Source: Rhodeus uyekii | Taxonomy: Eukaryota; Chordata; Actinopteri; Cypriniformes; Acheilognathidae | Direction: 5' to 3' | NCBI GenBank assembly: GCA_037043235.1 | Contig: JAWRVZ010000025.1 | Location: 3,671,001-3,735,000 of the forward strand | Length of the DNA: 64,000 nucleotides | Shown: piece by piece, positions 48,051-60,699 of the stretch | How the letters are laid out: each line of letters begins with the position of its first letter | Numbering within the stretch: position 1 is the first letter of the stretch | The notes under the pieces: generated by a model | What the model saw: the letters and a program-made list of their open reading frames with translations, nothing else | Told to the model about the DNA's origin: nothing | The model's database searches: none | Made by a program: the position numbers and the translations under genes

Positions 48051-51000
48051 ATGACGACCAGCGCAGAGCGGAAGTTCGTCAGTCTGCGGAAGCGTTTGGA
48101 TCAGCTGGGCTACAGACAGCCGCTGGCCATTGAGAGTCTGCCACTGGTTGAGAAGATCTTCAGGTGAACTCTCTGCACACTACTGGCAGTGTTATTAATG
48201 CTGAACTATACACCAGTGAAAAGAAGTCTGTGTGTCAGATTTAGTTAGGTGCTAATAATAGCCTTCATTAAAATGTCAAACATTATTTGAGAGAAATTGA
48301 ATTGATCTGTTTTCATATGTTTCAGTGATCTGGTCCACACCACTGAGAGTCTCAGAAATGCCAAGCTTGCTGCAGGAAAAACAGAAAAGGAGAGTCGGAA
48401 TGTGGATGCTCTTCTGGAGCCGTATAAAGCGGAAAATGCCCGGGTAGTCAGAGAAAACAACGAGCTACACCTTGGACTTTTGAAACTGAGAGAGGAAAAG
48501 GATCGGATCAGCAGGGGTACAGATTGGGTTTAATGCCACAAGTTCTGTTGCAAACAGAAATGGTCTTTTTTAATCATATGGAATGGTTACAATAACCACT
48601 ATTGCTCCATTGGCAGAACTGAAGGCGTACATCAGGAAACTGGACCATGAAACCTCCGATCTGAAATTCTTAAATAATCAGTATGTGCACAAAGTTCGGT
48701 CCCTTGAGAAGGACAGCAAAGCCAAGACGGAGCGTATCCTACAGCTCCAGGAGAAGAACATGCAAGCTGTTGTTCAGACACCAGGTTGGCTGCTACTTTT
48801 TATTTAATTTGCAGCTTGTCTGTTTATGCTGTTATTAGAACATTTTTATGGTCAATTACTAATTTAATTAGGAGGGAAGAAGCGATCAATCCCATTTAGA
48901 CGCCAGCGGATGCAGATAGATGAACTCCTCCCTCCCTCTGGTGGCCCCATCCCTCCATCTGTGGCACAACCAGATGATCCCTACATCGCTGACCTTCTTC
49001 AGGTGGCTGATGACAGGTGTGGGGAAGAAGAAAAAAACTGAATCATGATAAAGCAATTATTTTGTAATTAATGCATTTGTATGTAAAACATTCTATTTTT
49101 TTTTTTTAAGAAAAGAAAAAGCATATTTAAGTTATATATTTATCAGCAACACTTAAAACAATTGCTTGGGTTAACACATTCATTTTGACAACACATTATT
49201 AACATGAAACAAACATTTAAAAGTGAATATTCATATGTTCAAATGAAAACAAAATGTATAAATAACATTAGTTAAGTGTGTTTATTACAGTTCTAATAAT
49301 TAAAAAAAAAAACATTGCATCTTTGTGTTTAGAATCCAGGAGCTCCAAAAGGAAGTGGCACAGCTTAAGCTTGACCTGGAGAGAGCGCAGGCTGGAATCA
49401 AGCATCTCAACACACAGGTAAGTGTTCACACACCTACATTTCACACATTTAATTACTTTGTATCGTCTGATTACTTTTTCTTATGTGCTGTTTCAGGGAG
49501 CAAATGGTTTTCCATAAGCCACGACTTGATTATTTAGTGATTTATAGTTGTTAAAATGAAAGTGGAACTGGGAGTTGTCCATAAACTTGTTCCTTCTTTT
49601 TGAGGTTATTACAAACAAAAAAAAAAAATCTGTTATTTGTTTATCGTATATTAACAGTGTAACTCTATTCGTATCATTAATCCCTACATATCTTCCTTGT
49701 TCTCTGTGGACAGGTGGAAGAACGAGATAAAGAGATTGAGCGTCTGAATCGAGCTCTGGATGGTGGTCGACCTAATGATGTCATCTCTCTGGAGGCTCAA
49801 AACATCAGCAATGAAAAGCTTATTGCTCATTTGAACCTGCAGGTAAACTAGACATCCATCCGATAATTGTTTATTTGATCTTGTTGGGCAAATTACCCCT
49901 CACCCCCACAGCTACTGCTATGGGTACCAGTACCACTAAAATCGTACGGTTCTCTGTATCAGAGCAAAAACTGCTGGATTAAGTACAGTACTTTACAAAA
50001 TGGTGTCTGTATTTTAAAAATAAAAGTACATTGGTTATCACTAATCGTTGTAGTTTCTGATTCATTTATTAATTTAAATCGTCAATCCAGCAGCATGAAA
50101 AACTAAACATGTATTCAGATGGGTAATATGTATTCAGATTCAATGGGTAATTAACAGTAAGCAAGACAAGAGCCCTTCATGTTTAATCAAAGCGTAAGCT
50201 CACTGAAATCTGCCCTCTTGCAAAAAAACTCCCATTATAATAAAGAAGCTGTCTGAAACAACAAATTTCTTATTGACATTGTGTTTATTATATTTAGCTT
50301 CCCTGAACCTCAAATAGTATAGTGTTGTGCTTGCAACACCAAGGTCATGGGTTCAATTCCCAGGGAGAGCAAGAACTGATTAGAATGTCAATGTGTTCCT
50401 TGAATGCAATGCAAGTCGCTTTGGATAAAAGCGTCTGCCAAATGCATAAATGTAAATATTGAAAGGTTTAAACAATTAAAAACCTTGTGCATTTTCAGAA
50501 TGTTAAGGTGTTTCTGACTAACTTATCGATGCACCACTGATAGGCCATTGCATTCACACGCTCAACAATTGTCTACAATGCTCGACGTTTGTAAAAATAT
50601 GCTGTAAATAGAAACTTTAATGCTCAGAGAGCGCTCAAACAAGAGCATTTGAAAGCAGCATCCATAAGCAAATACAGAATATACCCAGTGTTCGGTAAAC
50701 CCAGTACTGCAGATGCTGAAACGGTCAACTTTTTTTTGTGCTGACCTGTATCAGTAGTACTGGTACGTTTGACAACCCTTGTTCAGAATGATGTCCGTCA
50801 TCTCTTTCCGTTTGCAGGTTTTTATTTTGCCCCTCTGATACCAACTAATTTCCTCTCTCAGATTGAGTATCTGCAGGAGACCAACAGATCCCTGGAGCAG
50901 ACCATTGACGGACTGCAGCAGAGGAAGAAGGCCGTGTTTAGTGAGGTGGCTGACCTGAGCACTCGAAATCAAGAGCTGTGTCAGGAGCTCACTCAAATTG

Positions 51001-54000
51001 ACCAGCTCGCCCAGCAGCTAGAGAAAGACAAAGAGATGGTTCTAGAGACTGCTGACATGGAGCTGCAAGAGGCCAAGGTGATCTCAGCAGGCTCTCTGTG
51101 TGTAAAAACGTTTTAAGTAAATACATTAAGCCTCAGTGTTACTCTTAATATGTGAGTTGGAATGAAACTGTATGGATTAGCAAACTTTGTTTTTGCATAA
51201 TATATGATGTATTGATTTTGGCTATTTTGTCAACAGCTGCCGCCTTCTATTTCTTAAAAAAAAGTTTTATTTCATTGCTTAAAGATCCTAGGGCTGCTTT
51301 TTCCAAAAGCATTGTGAGCCCAAATTGATCATGGAGACCATTGCCACCAATGTTCTTTATGATTAACTGAACTCTTAACTGTTTATGAAAGCATATATTA
51401 ATTGTAGTATTGAAATACTATAATTTTTTTAAAATTCATAATAATAGTGATTTTAAATATTTGGATTTTAATATTTTCTGTAGTTATACAGATAGTGATA
51501 CTGACTCTAACTCTGTCTCTAGAAAGAGATTCAGCGTCAACAGCGGGAGCTTGAGGACCTGGAGGACGTCATCTCTACATTAAGACGGGTGTGTGCATGG
51601 CTCCACTGTCCACTCAGCAGCACATGTGAAATGAGCTGTTAAATTAACCATCTGGTTCAGAACAGCACATTTGTCCTGTCTGACCTGATGTGACATGGAT
51701 GCTTTAATATAGCTCCTTGTGGATATTACGCTTATGTGTTTTTGTAATTAAGATATCAATTAAAGATATCTCACCATCAGGAATGGCTTTCTGTTGGAGT
51801 GCGTGATTAGCCTTTCAGATATCCCACTCTTTATTTACTGGCCTGTGGGCATTTGGAGTAACTTTGCAGTTGAGTAGTCTTAACACACGCACAAAAATGT
51901 TTATCTGAGAGAGAGAAAATTAACTTGTATAAATGACATCTAAAATCTATATTTTGTTTCAGAACTGTTGTTTTTTTAACTATGCAATAATACAATTAAT
52001 GTTCATGCAACAGTAATAAACTATATTTATTATTATTACAAAAAAAGAGGAAATGTACGACCAATTAAAAAACATTTGCATCAGCTGGAGCTTGAACCTG
52101 CATTAGGATTTGAAGTACATACACCATCAGTTATAACTGATTTAGGTGAGAGATTCAGTGAAACAATAACCGTATTTTCCGCACCATAAGGCGCACTGGA
52201 TTATAAGGTGCACTACCGATTTTTGAGGAAAATTTAAGTATTTTAGTTGCGCCTTATAGTGCGGAAAATGTGGTATATTTCAGAACTTTCATACAGCAGG
52301 CAACATTTTTGTTAGTGGATTACTCATGCATATCTCTAGTGGTATTGTGTTGTTATGGTCCTTTAGAGCTCAATTGTCTAAAGCTTGCAGTGATTTGTTG
52401 CAGGATATGGCAGATGGAGATCACGTGAAAGACCGTCTGAGGGATCAACTACTTGATCTTCAAGAACAGAATGACAAGATGGAGGGACTGATAAACTTTC
52501 TGGAGGAAGACAAAAAGAGACTTCAGGACAAAGTAGAGGCAATAACACAGGCTGGTAAGATGTAACAGTCGTCTTTATGTATTAGTTGCGGGTAAAGTGA
52601 TATATGGTTTGCCATTCACCTGTTTAATTTTAGTGCTGTATTTGTTTCAGATAAGGAGATGATTCTAGAATTGGAGCGAATGCGTGCAAGGCATGGGATG
52701 TGTGGCAAGGATCACTCTCCATCCCGTCTAGATGCCTTTGTGAAAAGTTTGGAGGAGGAGAGGAATTATTACAAGCAGGAGGTGGAGCGTTACCGTCTAG
52801 TTAGGGGCAGAACAGACAAAAGCCCCACCCCTAGTCCCGGCAGGGGGAGGAGCCACAGAGGAAGAGGCAGCTGGCATGAAAAGGTGGGAGTTGATAGCTG
52901 TAATACTAACAAGTGATACGTAGTTTAAGCGGGGCCTGAAATTCAGTTTGTATATTTTTAATAATTTCTGCAGTCATAGTGCAGAAACATGCAACATTTT
53001 CTGAACTGTTAACAGATGAACTGGTTGAAATGTTAATAAACTTATCAGCTAAGAATATACCTTTTGGTTTGAAATAAATAATGAGCTGCTCAGTTAAAAA
53101 AAATTAAGGGAATGAATATAGAATAAAGAAAGTCTATATAAAAAAATATTTCGTTATGAAAATGTAAAATATATTACTATTAATTATAATGAATATTATT
53201 ACAATTATTTATAAATATAAACGCATGCAATTAAAAAAAACTTTTCAGTTTAACTGCACTACAGTATATGATCGCGCTATCATTCATATATTCATATATA
53301 TATATGTATATATATTCATTCAAGTGCTGCTATTCATAAATCTGTATCAATTTATAGTTTATGCTGTGAAGCCTAAAGTGTTTGATAACTTTATTCAATT
53401 TCTGTATACTTCCCACCTGTTATATTTAAAACAACTTTAATTACATACAAACGTGTAATTTCTTTAGACCGATTGACCAGTAATTTATACATTTGTATGC
53501 AATATGCATACATTATTTCCTTATTGCTTTTTAAAAATACATTATAACTGAGATTACAATATTTTCTTTTCATTAAAAAAATTATAGACTTATTAATTTT
53601 AGACAGTTATGTATATTATTTACCAGAATAACAATATTGCACATGGTTAGGTCGAACCTTGCTGGGAAACCGACTTGTTTTTTTTTTTGTTTTTTTTTCC
53701 CAGAGAGATGGTGATGCAGAGCTCTCACGTGCAGTGAAGGAGAGGGATGAGCTTCAGTCAGTGCTGCTGGGCTTTGAGAAACACATAGAGGACATCCAGA
53801 CCAGAGTTAAACTACTGACTGCAGAGAGAGACCAGCTCAGCTCACAGTACCAGCAGGTGAGAAACAACCGTTACAGGTAGCAGTTGTTCATCTCGTTGTT
53901 GTATAATACCAGAATGTCAGAAGCTTCTTCATGTACCCATCAATTTGTGTTTTACTCCCCCAAAAAGAAAATTATTTCCTAATTTATCGTCTCTTGCTTC

Positions 54001-57000
54001 CTTCCAACTGTCATAAGCACATTCATGAGTTTGATATAAACATCACCGTGTTGTGAAGGCCCACTGTTTATGTGAGCTTTGACATTTTACATCAAGTGTG
54101 AACTCATGAATAATTTGACTGAAATGTTTGTTTAAAAAGTCAATATTAGTTTTTTGTTTCAGAAGATTGGTTCATCCACTGGGGTTGTATGAATTACTTT
54201 TGTACATTTTTGGAGTGTCAACTCATGCACATAATGCAACCTGTCCACTTGCATTATATGGGCTGACAGATGGATCATTATTCAGAAAATGTATGTTTGT
54301 GTTCATCAAAGTCAAACATGTTTGTAACAGGAGGAGCATGAGTAAATGATGGGAGAGTGAAGTTACCGCACATAGCTGTTTTAAGATACACACATAGCTG
54401 TTTTCTTTTGGAATAGTTGTGCATGTGTTTTAAATATAGACTCAGGAGGAGCTGAGACGTGTCCAAAGGGAGCTTGAGTCCTTTAAACTCCAGCACAGGA
54501 TCAGAGACGACAGGGAACAGACTGAAGCTGAACTCCAGAGAGTTACTGCTGAGAGAGACATGCTTAGAGACAGACTCAAGGTATGCGCCTGTGTGTATAT
54601 TTGCAATTGGGTTAAGTTTATTTTTTATTTTTTAAAGCAGACCATAAATTGCTGCCAAGTATGAAAAAGCGGTTTTCTGCGGTTGGAGTCGTGTGTTTGA
54701 AATTCTGCAAAGCACTACTAAATTGTACTACACTTGTAGGGTGAGTGGTATTGCTGTGTGTTAAGGGGAGAGTTGCCAAGATAAAGCTGCCAGGTTTTTT
54801 TTTTCTGTCTTTGCAGGTTGCCCAAAGTTCAGCTCTTACAGACCGAGAACAGGAGGATATCAGGATTCTTGACCTGGAGAACACCATTGAGATGGTACAA
54901 CACTAATACGGCTTGAACCTGTTATGGTTTCACAAACATTCCCAGTGTGTTTAAGTCATGTCTGAATAGTTATGAGCTAATGTCCTTAAAGGGCATTGTG
55001 GGAAAAGGATGATACTTGTAGGATTGTTCCAAATGAATGTCAGCAACTAAATCCCCTTGACTGTTCCTTCTAAAACACACTGTGAACTGTACATTTAAAG
55101 GTCACTACAAGGAAATAATTAGTTGTTTGTGATCATGGGATACTGGATAAGATCTTGTGATTAATTTCAAGACCTGAGGATTTTAAAACTCTCAATTACT
55201 CGCATGCACCCAAGTATATTATTAGCAGAAGTCTTTCTGCGTATTTTCATATTTTTTGGTTTGCTTTTCCCTGAATGGCACAGAAATAGCGAGTTGAAAA
55301 ACTTAGTTGAGTAAGTTTAGTGAGAAAGAAAAACAAGTTGAAAGACGTTATTTGGATATTTGACCCTAACATTTAATTTTGCAACAATCTTAAAAGTTAT
55401 AAACATTATAAACAATTTTGATGCTATGTTTTGAAGGTAATATTGAGATGGTAATGTATAAATTCATCTAGGAGCGTAACAAACGCACATACACCCTTCA
55501 AAATGCTCTGCCTCTCTTTATGGTTTGGGCAAAGGAATGCTCACTTATGAATTTGCCCTAAATATGAAGTTTGAGTTACATAAACCTAATATAATTTAAA
55601 TATATCATAATATGTTGCATTACTTGTGTTTGTGTGTGTGTGTGTAGCTGGAGAGAGAGAAGGCTGATCTGCGCACTCAGGTCGCTGTGCTGAAGGAGAA
55701 TCGCATTGCTGTTGAGAAGGAGCTGAAGGCTCAGTCTGCAGTGCTGGTGCAGAATGTAGAGGAGGCCACACAGCACAGAGTCGAGAGCAGTGCACTCAGG
55801 TCGGTGTGTGTTTGTGTACCACCACTGCAGATGGACATTTCTGCCTGTTGTGCTTGTGCTTAAATGTATGCCAGCAGAGTTGTAAAGCAGCTTAATATTT
55901 CACTTTTCTTTGTCTGTGTGTGTGTGCTTGTGCGTTTAGACTTCTGCAGGAGCAGATGGAACAGTCTCTCTCAGATGTTCAGCACAGATTATCTGTGAAG
56001 ACCAATGAACTGCAGGCAGCTCACCAACAGATCGACAAATTAGAAGAGAGAATCGGTGTGTTTTTGCACTTTTCTAATTTACCCCAAAAATACACGTCTT
56101 AATGCAGTTCTGTCTATTCTTTCATTTTTTTCTCTCATGCACCTCTGTATTAGAGGCATCCAAAGTACTGTTACTTCAGTACTAACCAATACTAATTTAG
56201 GTTACACATTATTTACACAGGTTTGTTTTAGGTTTAATTGCTTGTAATTATGCATAATTTATTGTTGTTGTTGTTATTAAAGTGCATATAATGTGTAACA
56301 GGGACATTAAAACAAAGTGTTATGCTAATTTGTACATGTTATACCTATTATTACATAATTATTAACATTATTATGTTTAAATAACTGAGAAATACTTGAA
56401 GGCAACATACCATTGTTTAAATTGAGTGCATAATTAAATTCCGTAATCAATGTTGATACTATTTTTTATTTTTTTTAAGGTGTGCATTTAATCGAAGATT
56501 CATTTTCTTGTTATAATGAAAATTATATTGACAGATCTACTGTGAAATCATGCAACCATTTACTTTATAGATTAGATATAAATTGTATGTAGAAAGAAGA
56601 TTCGAAATGTTGTGTTTTTTGTGCAGCTGATCTGAGCAGACATGGTTCATCTCATAAAGATGAGGTTGCGACTCTGCAGAGCAAAATGGCATCTCTAGAC
56701 CGAGAGAAAGACGCCCTGCAGGACGATGTGGACCAGAAGACTGAGACTGTGGTGCTGCTACAGGAGGAGATCCACAGGAAGGTACCGCTAATTCTCAGCA
56801 CATAGTATTACAGCCGTTACCAATACATAGTATTGGTCAAGATAAGTAGATGCATTCAGTAAATTCTTGGAACAGTTTTGTGGTGCTGCTTTAAAAAGTT
56901 ACTTTTAATCTACAGGAAAAGACTCTGTTGGAAGTTCGGCTAACAGTCACAGACTTGGAGAACTCTTTGGAGTAAGTGTCTGTTTTCTCTTGTGAATGTT

Positions 57001-60000
57001 CTCAATGTTTGGAAAGGAATAGAAGGCCTTCAATGTCTTGTATGACATGTTTTTCAGTCAGCTGAAGAGGGCATTGAGCAGTCGAGAGAGGGAAATCGCT
57101 AGCCTGCGCAGACAGCTGGATGAGTCACAAGAGGAGCTCTCAGCGGTTAGTCGAGATAGAGAGGTCGCATTGAGAGAGAACCGTAGGTTACAGGATGATC
57201 TGGCCACCATGACCAGAGAAAACCAGGTACACAACAGTAGACCTGTGCTTTGCATGAAAGTGAACCCACTCCTGTTCACGTGACATTTGTGACCATTGAA
57301 CTTCACACATGCTCACTTTCTTGTGTCCCTTTCTCCAGGCTGTGCACGCAGAGATGCAGGAAGCTCTGAATGAGAGGGATGAACTGAAGCTCAGAGTTCA
57401 CTCGTACATCTCTGAGGTGGCACGGATAGAAAGCCTGATGTCTGCTAAGGTGAGAGATGAAGAGGAAAAATAACTCCAGCAATTTGAAAAGACATTTGTT
57501 TATAAAGCATTGGCAAAAGCAATTTTATTAAAGAAATAAACGGTTAAGTTAAACTGTCTTGGAGACTTCAACAGGAGGTCCACAGTGGCCATATAAATAG
57601 CAAAATTTCAGCTAAATGCAGAATTATATTAAATTACAATGCAGATCAATGTCTTCTTTTAGCAACTACTTAAATGCAGTTTGTTTTTGCACTTACACTG
57701 TTTTATCCATGTGTTGTATAGGAACAGGAGAACAGGGACATGTTGGAGCGTTTTCGAACCATCCACACTGAGTTTGAGGATAGAGAGCTGAAACTGCAGC
57801 AGGCCGAAGGGCTAAACAACTCCATTAGACTAGAGCTGCTCTCATCCGACACAGAGCGCAGACACCTCAGAGAGAGAGTCTCGCTGCAGGACCGAGAGAT
57901 ACAGGAGGTACTTGGAGCAAGACGAGCACACAAAGGGGTCGCTTACACAACATGAAAACGTATGCGTTTTGAACATTTAACGACACAACAACGGCGTTTT
58001 GGTGGCCTGAATATGCAATGTTTTGAAAATGGGTTTCAAAGTCTTATTGTTATTGTCTCCATGTAAACTACAAAAATGTGAATGTGAAAACTGTAATGTC
58101 ATGCATATTGGCGCGTAGTCTTTCTTTACAAAGTCACATTGCCAACTACTGTCCTGGCAGCATATAGTTTTTAAGCATTTTGGTGAATCCATGAGAATGG
58201 ATCGTTTTCACAACATTGTCAACTGTACAAAGGAAAAACGTCTCTGATTTTAATACATGGTTGTCCTGTAAATGCACCCTAAATATTTTCCATTGTTTTC
58301 TCTCAGCACTTGAATGCTCTGCAAGCATATGAATCTCAGGTGTCATCGCTGGCACGGGCAATGTCTCGTTTAGAAGAGGAAGTACAGGTGGCTCGAGCCG
58401 AGAAAGACTCAGTGTTGGCCGATCTGGCGTCTGTCAGAGAACTGTGTGTTAAGCTCGACTCCAGCAAAGAATTCACTGTTCGCCAGCTGACGGCTAAGAG
58501 CATGGAGCTGGAAAGAGTAAGACTCTCTCACACACACACACCATTCTCCTAGTCAACTACAGCTTTAGAAAGGGTTTGAAAATGAGCGAATGTACGACTA
58601 ACTAACATTTAAACTCAACCTCAGGTGACGGGTGAAGTGGAGGATGTGCGCTCTGAGACAGAGCTTCTGAAAAAGCAGCTGGCCAGTGAGCGCTTGACGG
58701 TACGCAATCTTGAGACTCTGCTCTCCACCAATCGACAGAAGGACTTTCAGACACACCTGAGTGCCAGCGAGAAAGAGTCTGAGCTCAAAGTGCTGAAGGA
58801 CCGACTCGCTCTCGCAGACAGCAAAACGTAAGCGAAAAAATGAGCAGAAGAGCCGTTTGTACTTTTTTTGTTACTATTACTCTACCGTTTGAAAAGTTAG
58901 TTGGTAAGATTTTTTTTTTTATGATTTGAAATAAGTCTCTTATTTACTATTTTGAAATATTTCACAATATTACAGTTTAGTTATTTGCTAATATAATAAA
59001 AAAATTTAATGATGCAAAAGCCGAATTTTCAGCATCGTTACGTAAGTACAGTAATACCTCGGTGTACAAGCATGGAGGGTCAAATCGGTGTACGAGCATT
59101 GTATCGGTGTACGAGAGAATTTTTCCCTCACCCACGCACGTTTTGTGGTTGTTTTTTTGCGCATGTAATTCTGCCTATGTCTTGTGTTTATTGTATTTTT
59201 TGTTTCCTATAAGAGTCTGTTATACTCTAAACTGTGTAAAGCATTGGTCTTTGGCATACACTAAGAACTGGGTTCTCTTTAAGCCTGCATAAAGAGTCCA
59301 ATGAATGTTGCTTTCCTCAAAACAATCAGTTTCTCAATAGTGTTGCTTAGTTGGAGTGTGCAGTTGCCATGGCGATCACTGATAGCAGCATGTGACATCA
59401 ATCAAATAAAGATGTCTTAATGCGCTCCAACACAGTTCAGAACATTGCTTTTTGCCTTTTCCCTTTGAGATCTCAATGTGTGTGTATTCGTAGGGCTGGT
59501 CATGCTAGAGAGGTTTCTCAGTTGCGTGGAAAATTGTCTCAGCTACAGACAGAAATGGACGTCCTCAAGAGACAACTAACCACTGAGCGCTTTGAAAGGT
59601 GAGACCCAGGCTTTATTACAAAAACTAATGAGCTTCCAAACCATCATCAAACCATTTGGAATAGTCTTCATCGTAGAGCTATACGATTAATTGTTAAAGG
59701 ATTAGGATTGTGCGGCTCAATTATAACATCCATCATTGAACATAACCCAATAAAAGGCACAATGCTCTCAATGAAGCAAATGTTAGGTAAAAAAACATTT
59801 AATGACACCCAACTGTTTAATAAATACATTTCAGTATTGAAAGGAATTGAAATGTTTTTGTGTATGTGCCTGCTATGGTTGATTAATGTGTTTTTCTGTG
59901 GTAGGGAGAGAGCGGTGCAGGAAATGCGCAGACAGGGTTTATCGTTCTCTTCGTTGCGAAGCTCTTCCCCTCTCAGCACCTCTGTCAGTCCCCGGCCTGC

Positions 60001-60178
60001 TTCTCCCGAGCGCTCCATCCTCCGCACGCCAGAGCACACCGCAGACAAGACGTCAGAAAAGTGAGGATTGGCTGAAACTGCAGGAGATATTATTTATTGT
60101 GATATTCATACCCATGCATTACAAGTAATCCCTGTGTATAACTCCACATTTTTCAGAAGTGTGAGCTTTAAGGAGTAA
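48051..60178 (+). CDS. cep135: CEP135, centrosomal/centriolar coiled-coil protein
   Basis: Links the SAS-6 cartwheel to centriole microtubules. Coding exons: 48051-48163, 48326-48516, 48617-48784, 48872-49016, 49333-49417, 49714-49842, 50862-51077, 51523-51590, 52367-52554, 52651-52883, 53704-53856, 54440-54580, 54817-54894, 55648-55799, 55940-56055, 56627-56781, 56916-56971, 57058-57226, 57339-57449, 57722-57907, 58307-58516, 58625-58827, 59494-59598, 59905-60060 and 60157-60178. Phases agree, giving about 1180 aa (human 1140). The start MTTSAERKF..LRKRLDQLGYRQ and SLPLVEKIFSDLVHTTESLR match the human N-terminus. KFLNNQY, VQTPGGKKRS, QPDDPYIADLLQVAD, ENRRLQDDLATM and LRELCVKLDS match further on. 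Nearly the whole protein is heptad coiled-coil. Uncertain: the 51588/51590 to 52367/52404 junction, and whether 60061 is a donor or translation stops at 60064. Confidence 0.96.
50311..50458 (+). mobile_element. tRNA-derived SINE (partial)
   Basis: Has a pol III B-box region (GGTCATGGGTTCAATTCCCA), a degenerate A-box region (TAGTATAGTGTTGTGCTTGC), a short body, and the tail AAGTCGCTTTGGATAAAAGC, GTCTGCCAAATGCATAAATG. This matches the type of SINE common in cyprinids. It lies in the cep135 intron 49843-50861 and is not a functional tRNA gene. Confidence 0.85.
52166..52277. mobile_element. Short MITE, about 110 bp, in cep135 intron
   Basis: The left arm AACCGTATTTTCCGCACCAT with AAGGCGCAC is mirrored by the right arm GCGCCTTATAGTGCGGAAAA then TGTGGTATA. 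Almost the whole element is inverted repeat. The terminal ACCGTATTT resembles that of the 0.6 kb MITE at 3284-3908. It ends about 90 bases before the next cep135 exon. Confidence 0.75.
53945..54365. mobile_element. Degraded foldback MITE in cep135 intron
   Basis: Weak matches to the CACCCAAAAATGAAAAT family: CTCCCCCAAAAAGAAAATTA with CTTCCTTCCAACTGTCATAA on the left, and TTTGTAACAGGAGGAGCATG then AGTAAATGATGGGAGAGTG on the right. It lies between exons at 53856 and 54440. Confidence 0.55.
58885..59045. mobile_element. Truncated TTTGGGGTC-type MITE in cep135 intron
   Basis: ACCGTTTGAAAAGTTAGTTG then GTAAGATTTTTTTT on the left, with GCCGAATTTTCAGCATCGTT on the right. This is the left part of the family seen at 35290 and 37115; the right end is missing. 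An unrelated repeat (ACCTCGGTGTACAAGCATGG, with GGTGTACGAG repeated) follows at 59047-59125. Confidence 0.5.
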
Positions 60179-60649
60179 CGGCAACGGAAATGGAAAAGTC
60201 GTGTGGAAGATCCGTGTATAATCAGTTTGTGTTGGGCCAGAAATGTCTCAGAAAATATTTTCTTGGGCTTCTAAAAGGGAAGTAATTGTATTTTTTTTTT
60301 TAAGGTTGAAGGTAAAATTATGCCACCAAAGTATGTATATATGTAGAGCAGTGTTGATGTTATACACTGTAATAACATGAAAGAATTTGTATTGTAGTAG
60401 TTGTAGTATCATTTGTTCTTAATAGTTTTGCACCTTTTAATGAACAATGAGGCATTTTGTAGCACTTAATGTATTTAATTATCGTCTTTACATGACAGAC
60501 CTTTTATAACAAGTTAAACTAAAAATTCAAATGTTGTGAAATGAAGTGGTAATAAAAGTGACCAAATTGGGCTTCAGAAAGTTGATAATACTGTTACTCA
60601 GGGCTGTTCATGTCACACTACCACTCCAACCAGTTTTATGTTTATGTAT

Positions 60650-60682
60650 AATAAAATGTTGACTGTTTAACTTATTAATAAA
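60650..60682 (+). terminator. cep135: cep135 polyadenylation signals
   Basis: Two AATAAA hexamers at 60650-60655 and 60677-60682, about 470-500 bases past the stop codon and with nothing coding on the + strand after them. Confidence 0.55.
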
Positions 60683-60699
60683 CATGCATAGTTTTTAAT

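Noticed and set aside
50340..50370. tRNA-like B box
   Set aside because: Part of a SINE with the standard fish tail; no cloverleaf can be drawn, so not a tRNA gene.
59668..60128. Frames around the last cep135 exons on both strands
   Set aside because: They extend through intronic sequence or run antisense; only the frame joined from 59598 to 59905 continues the Cep135 protein.
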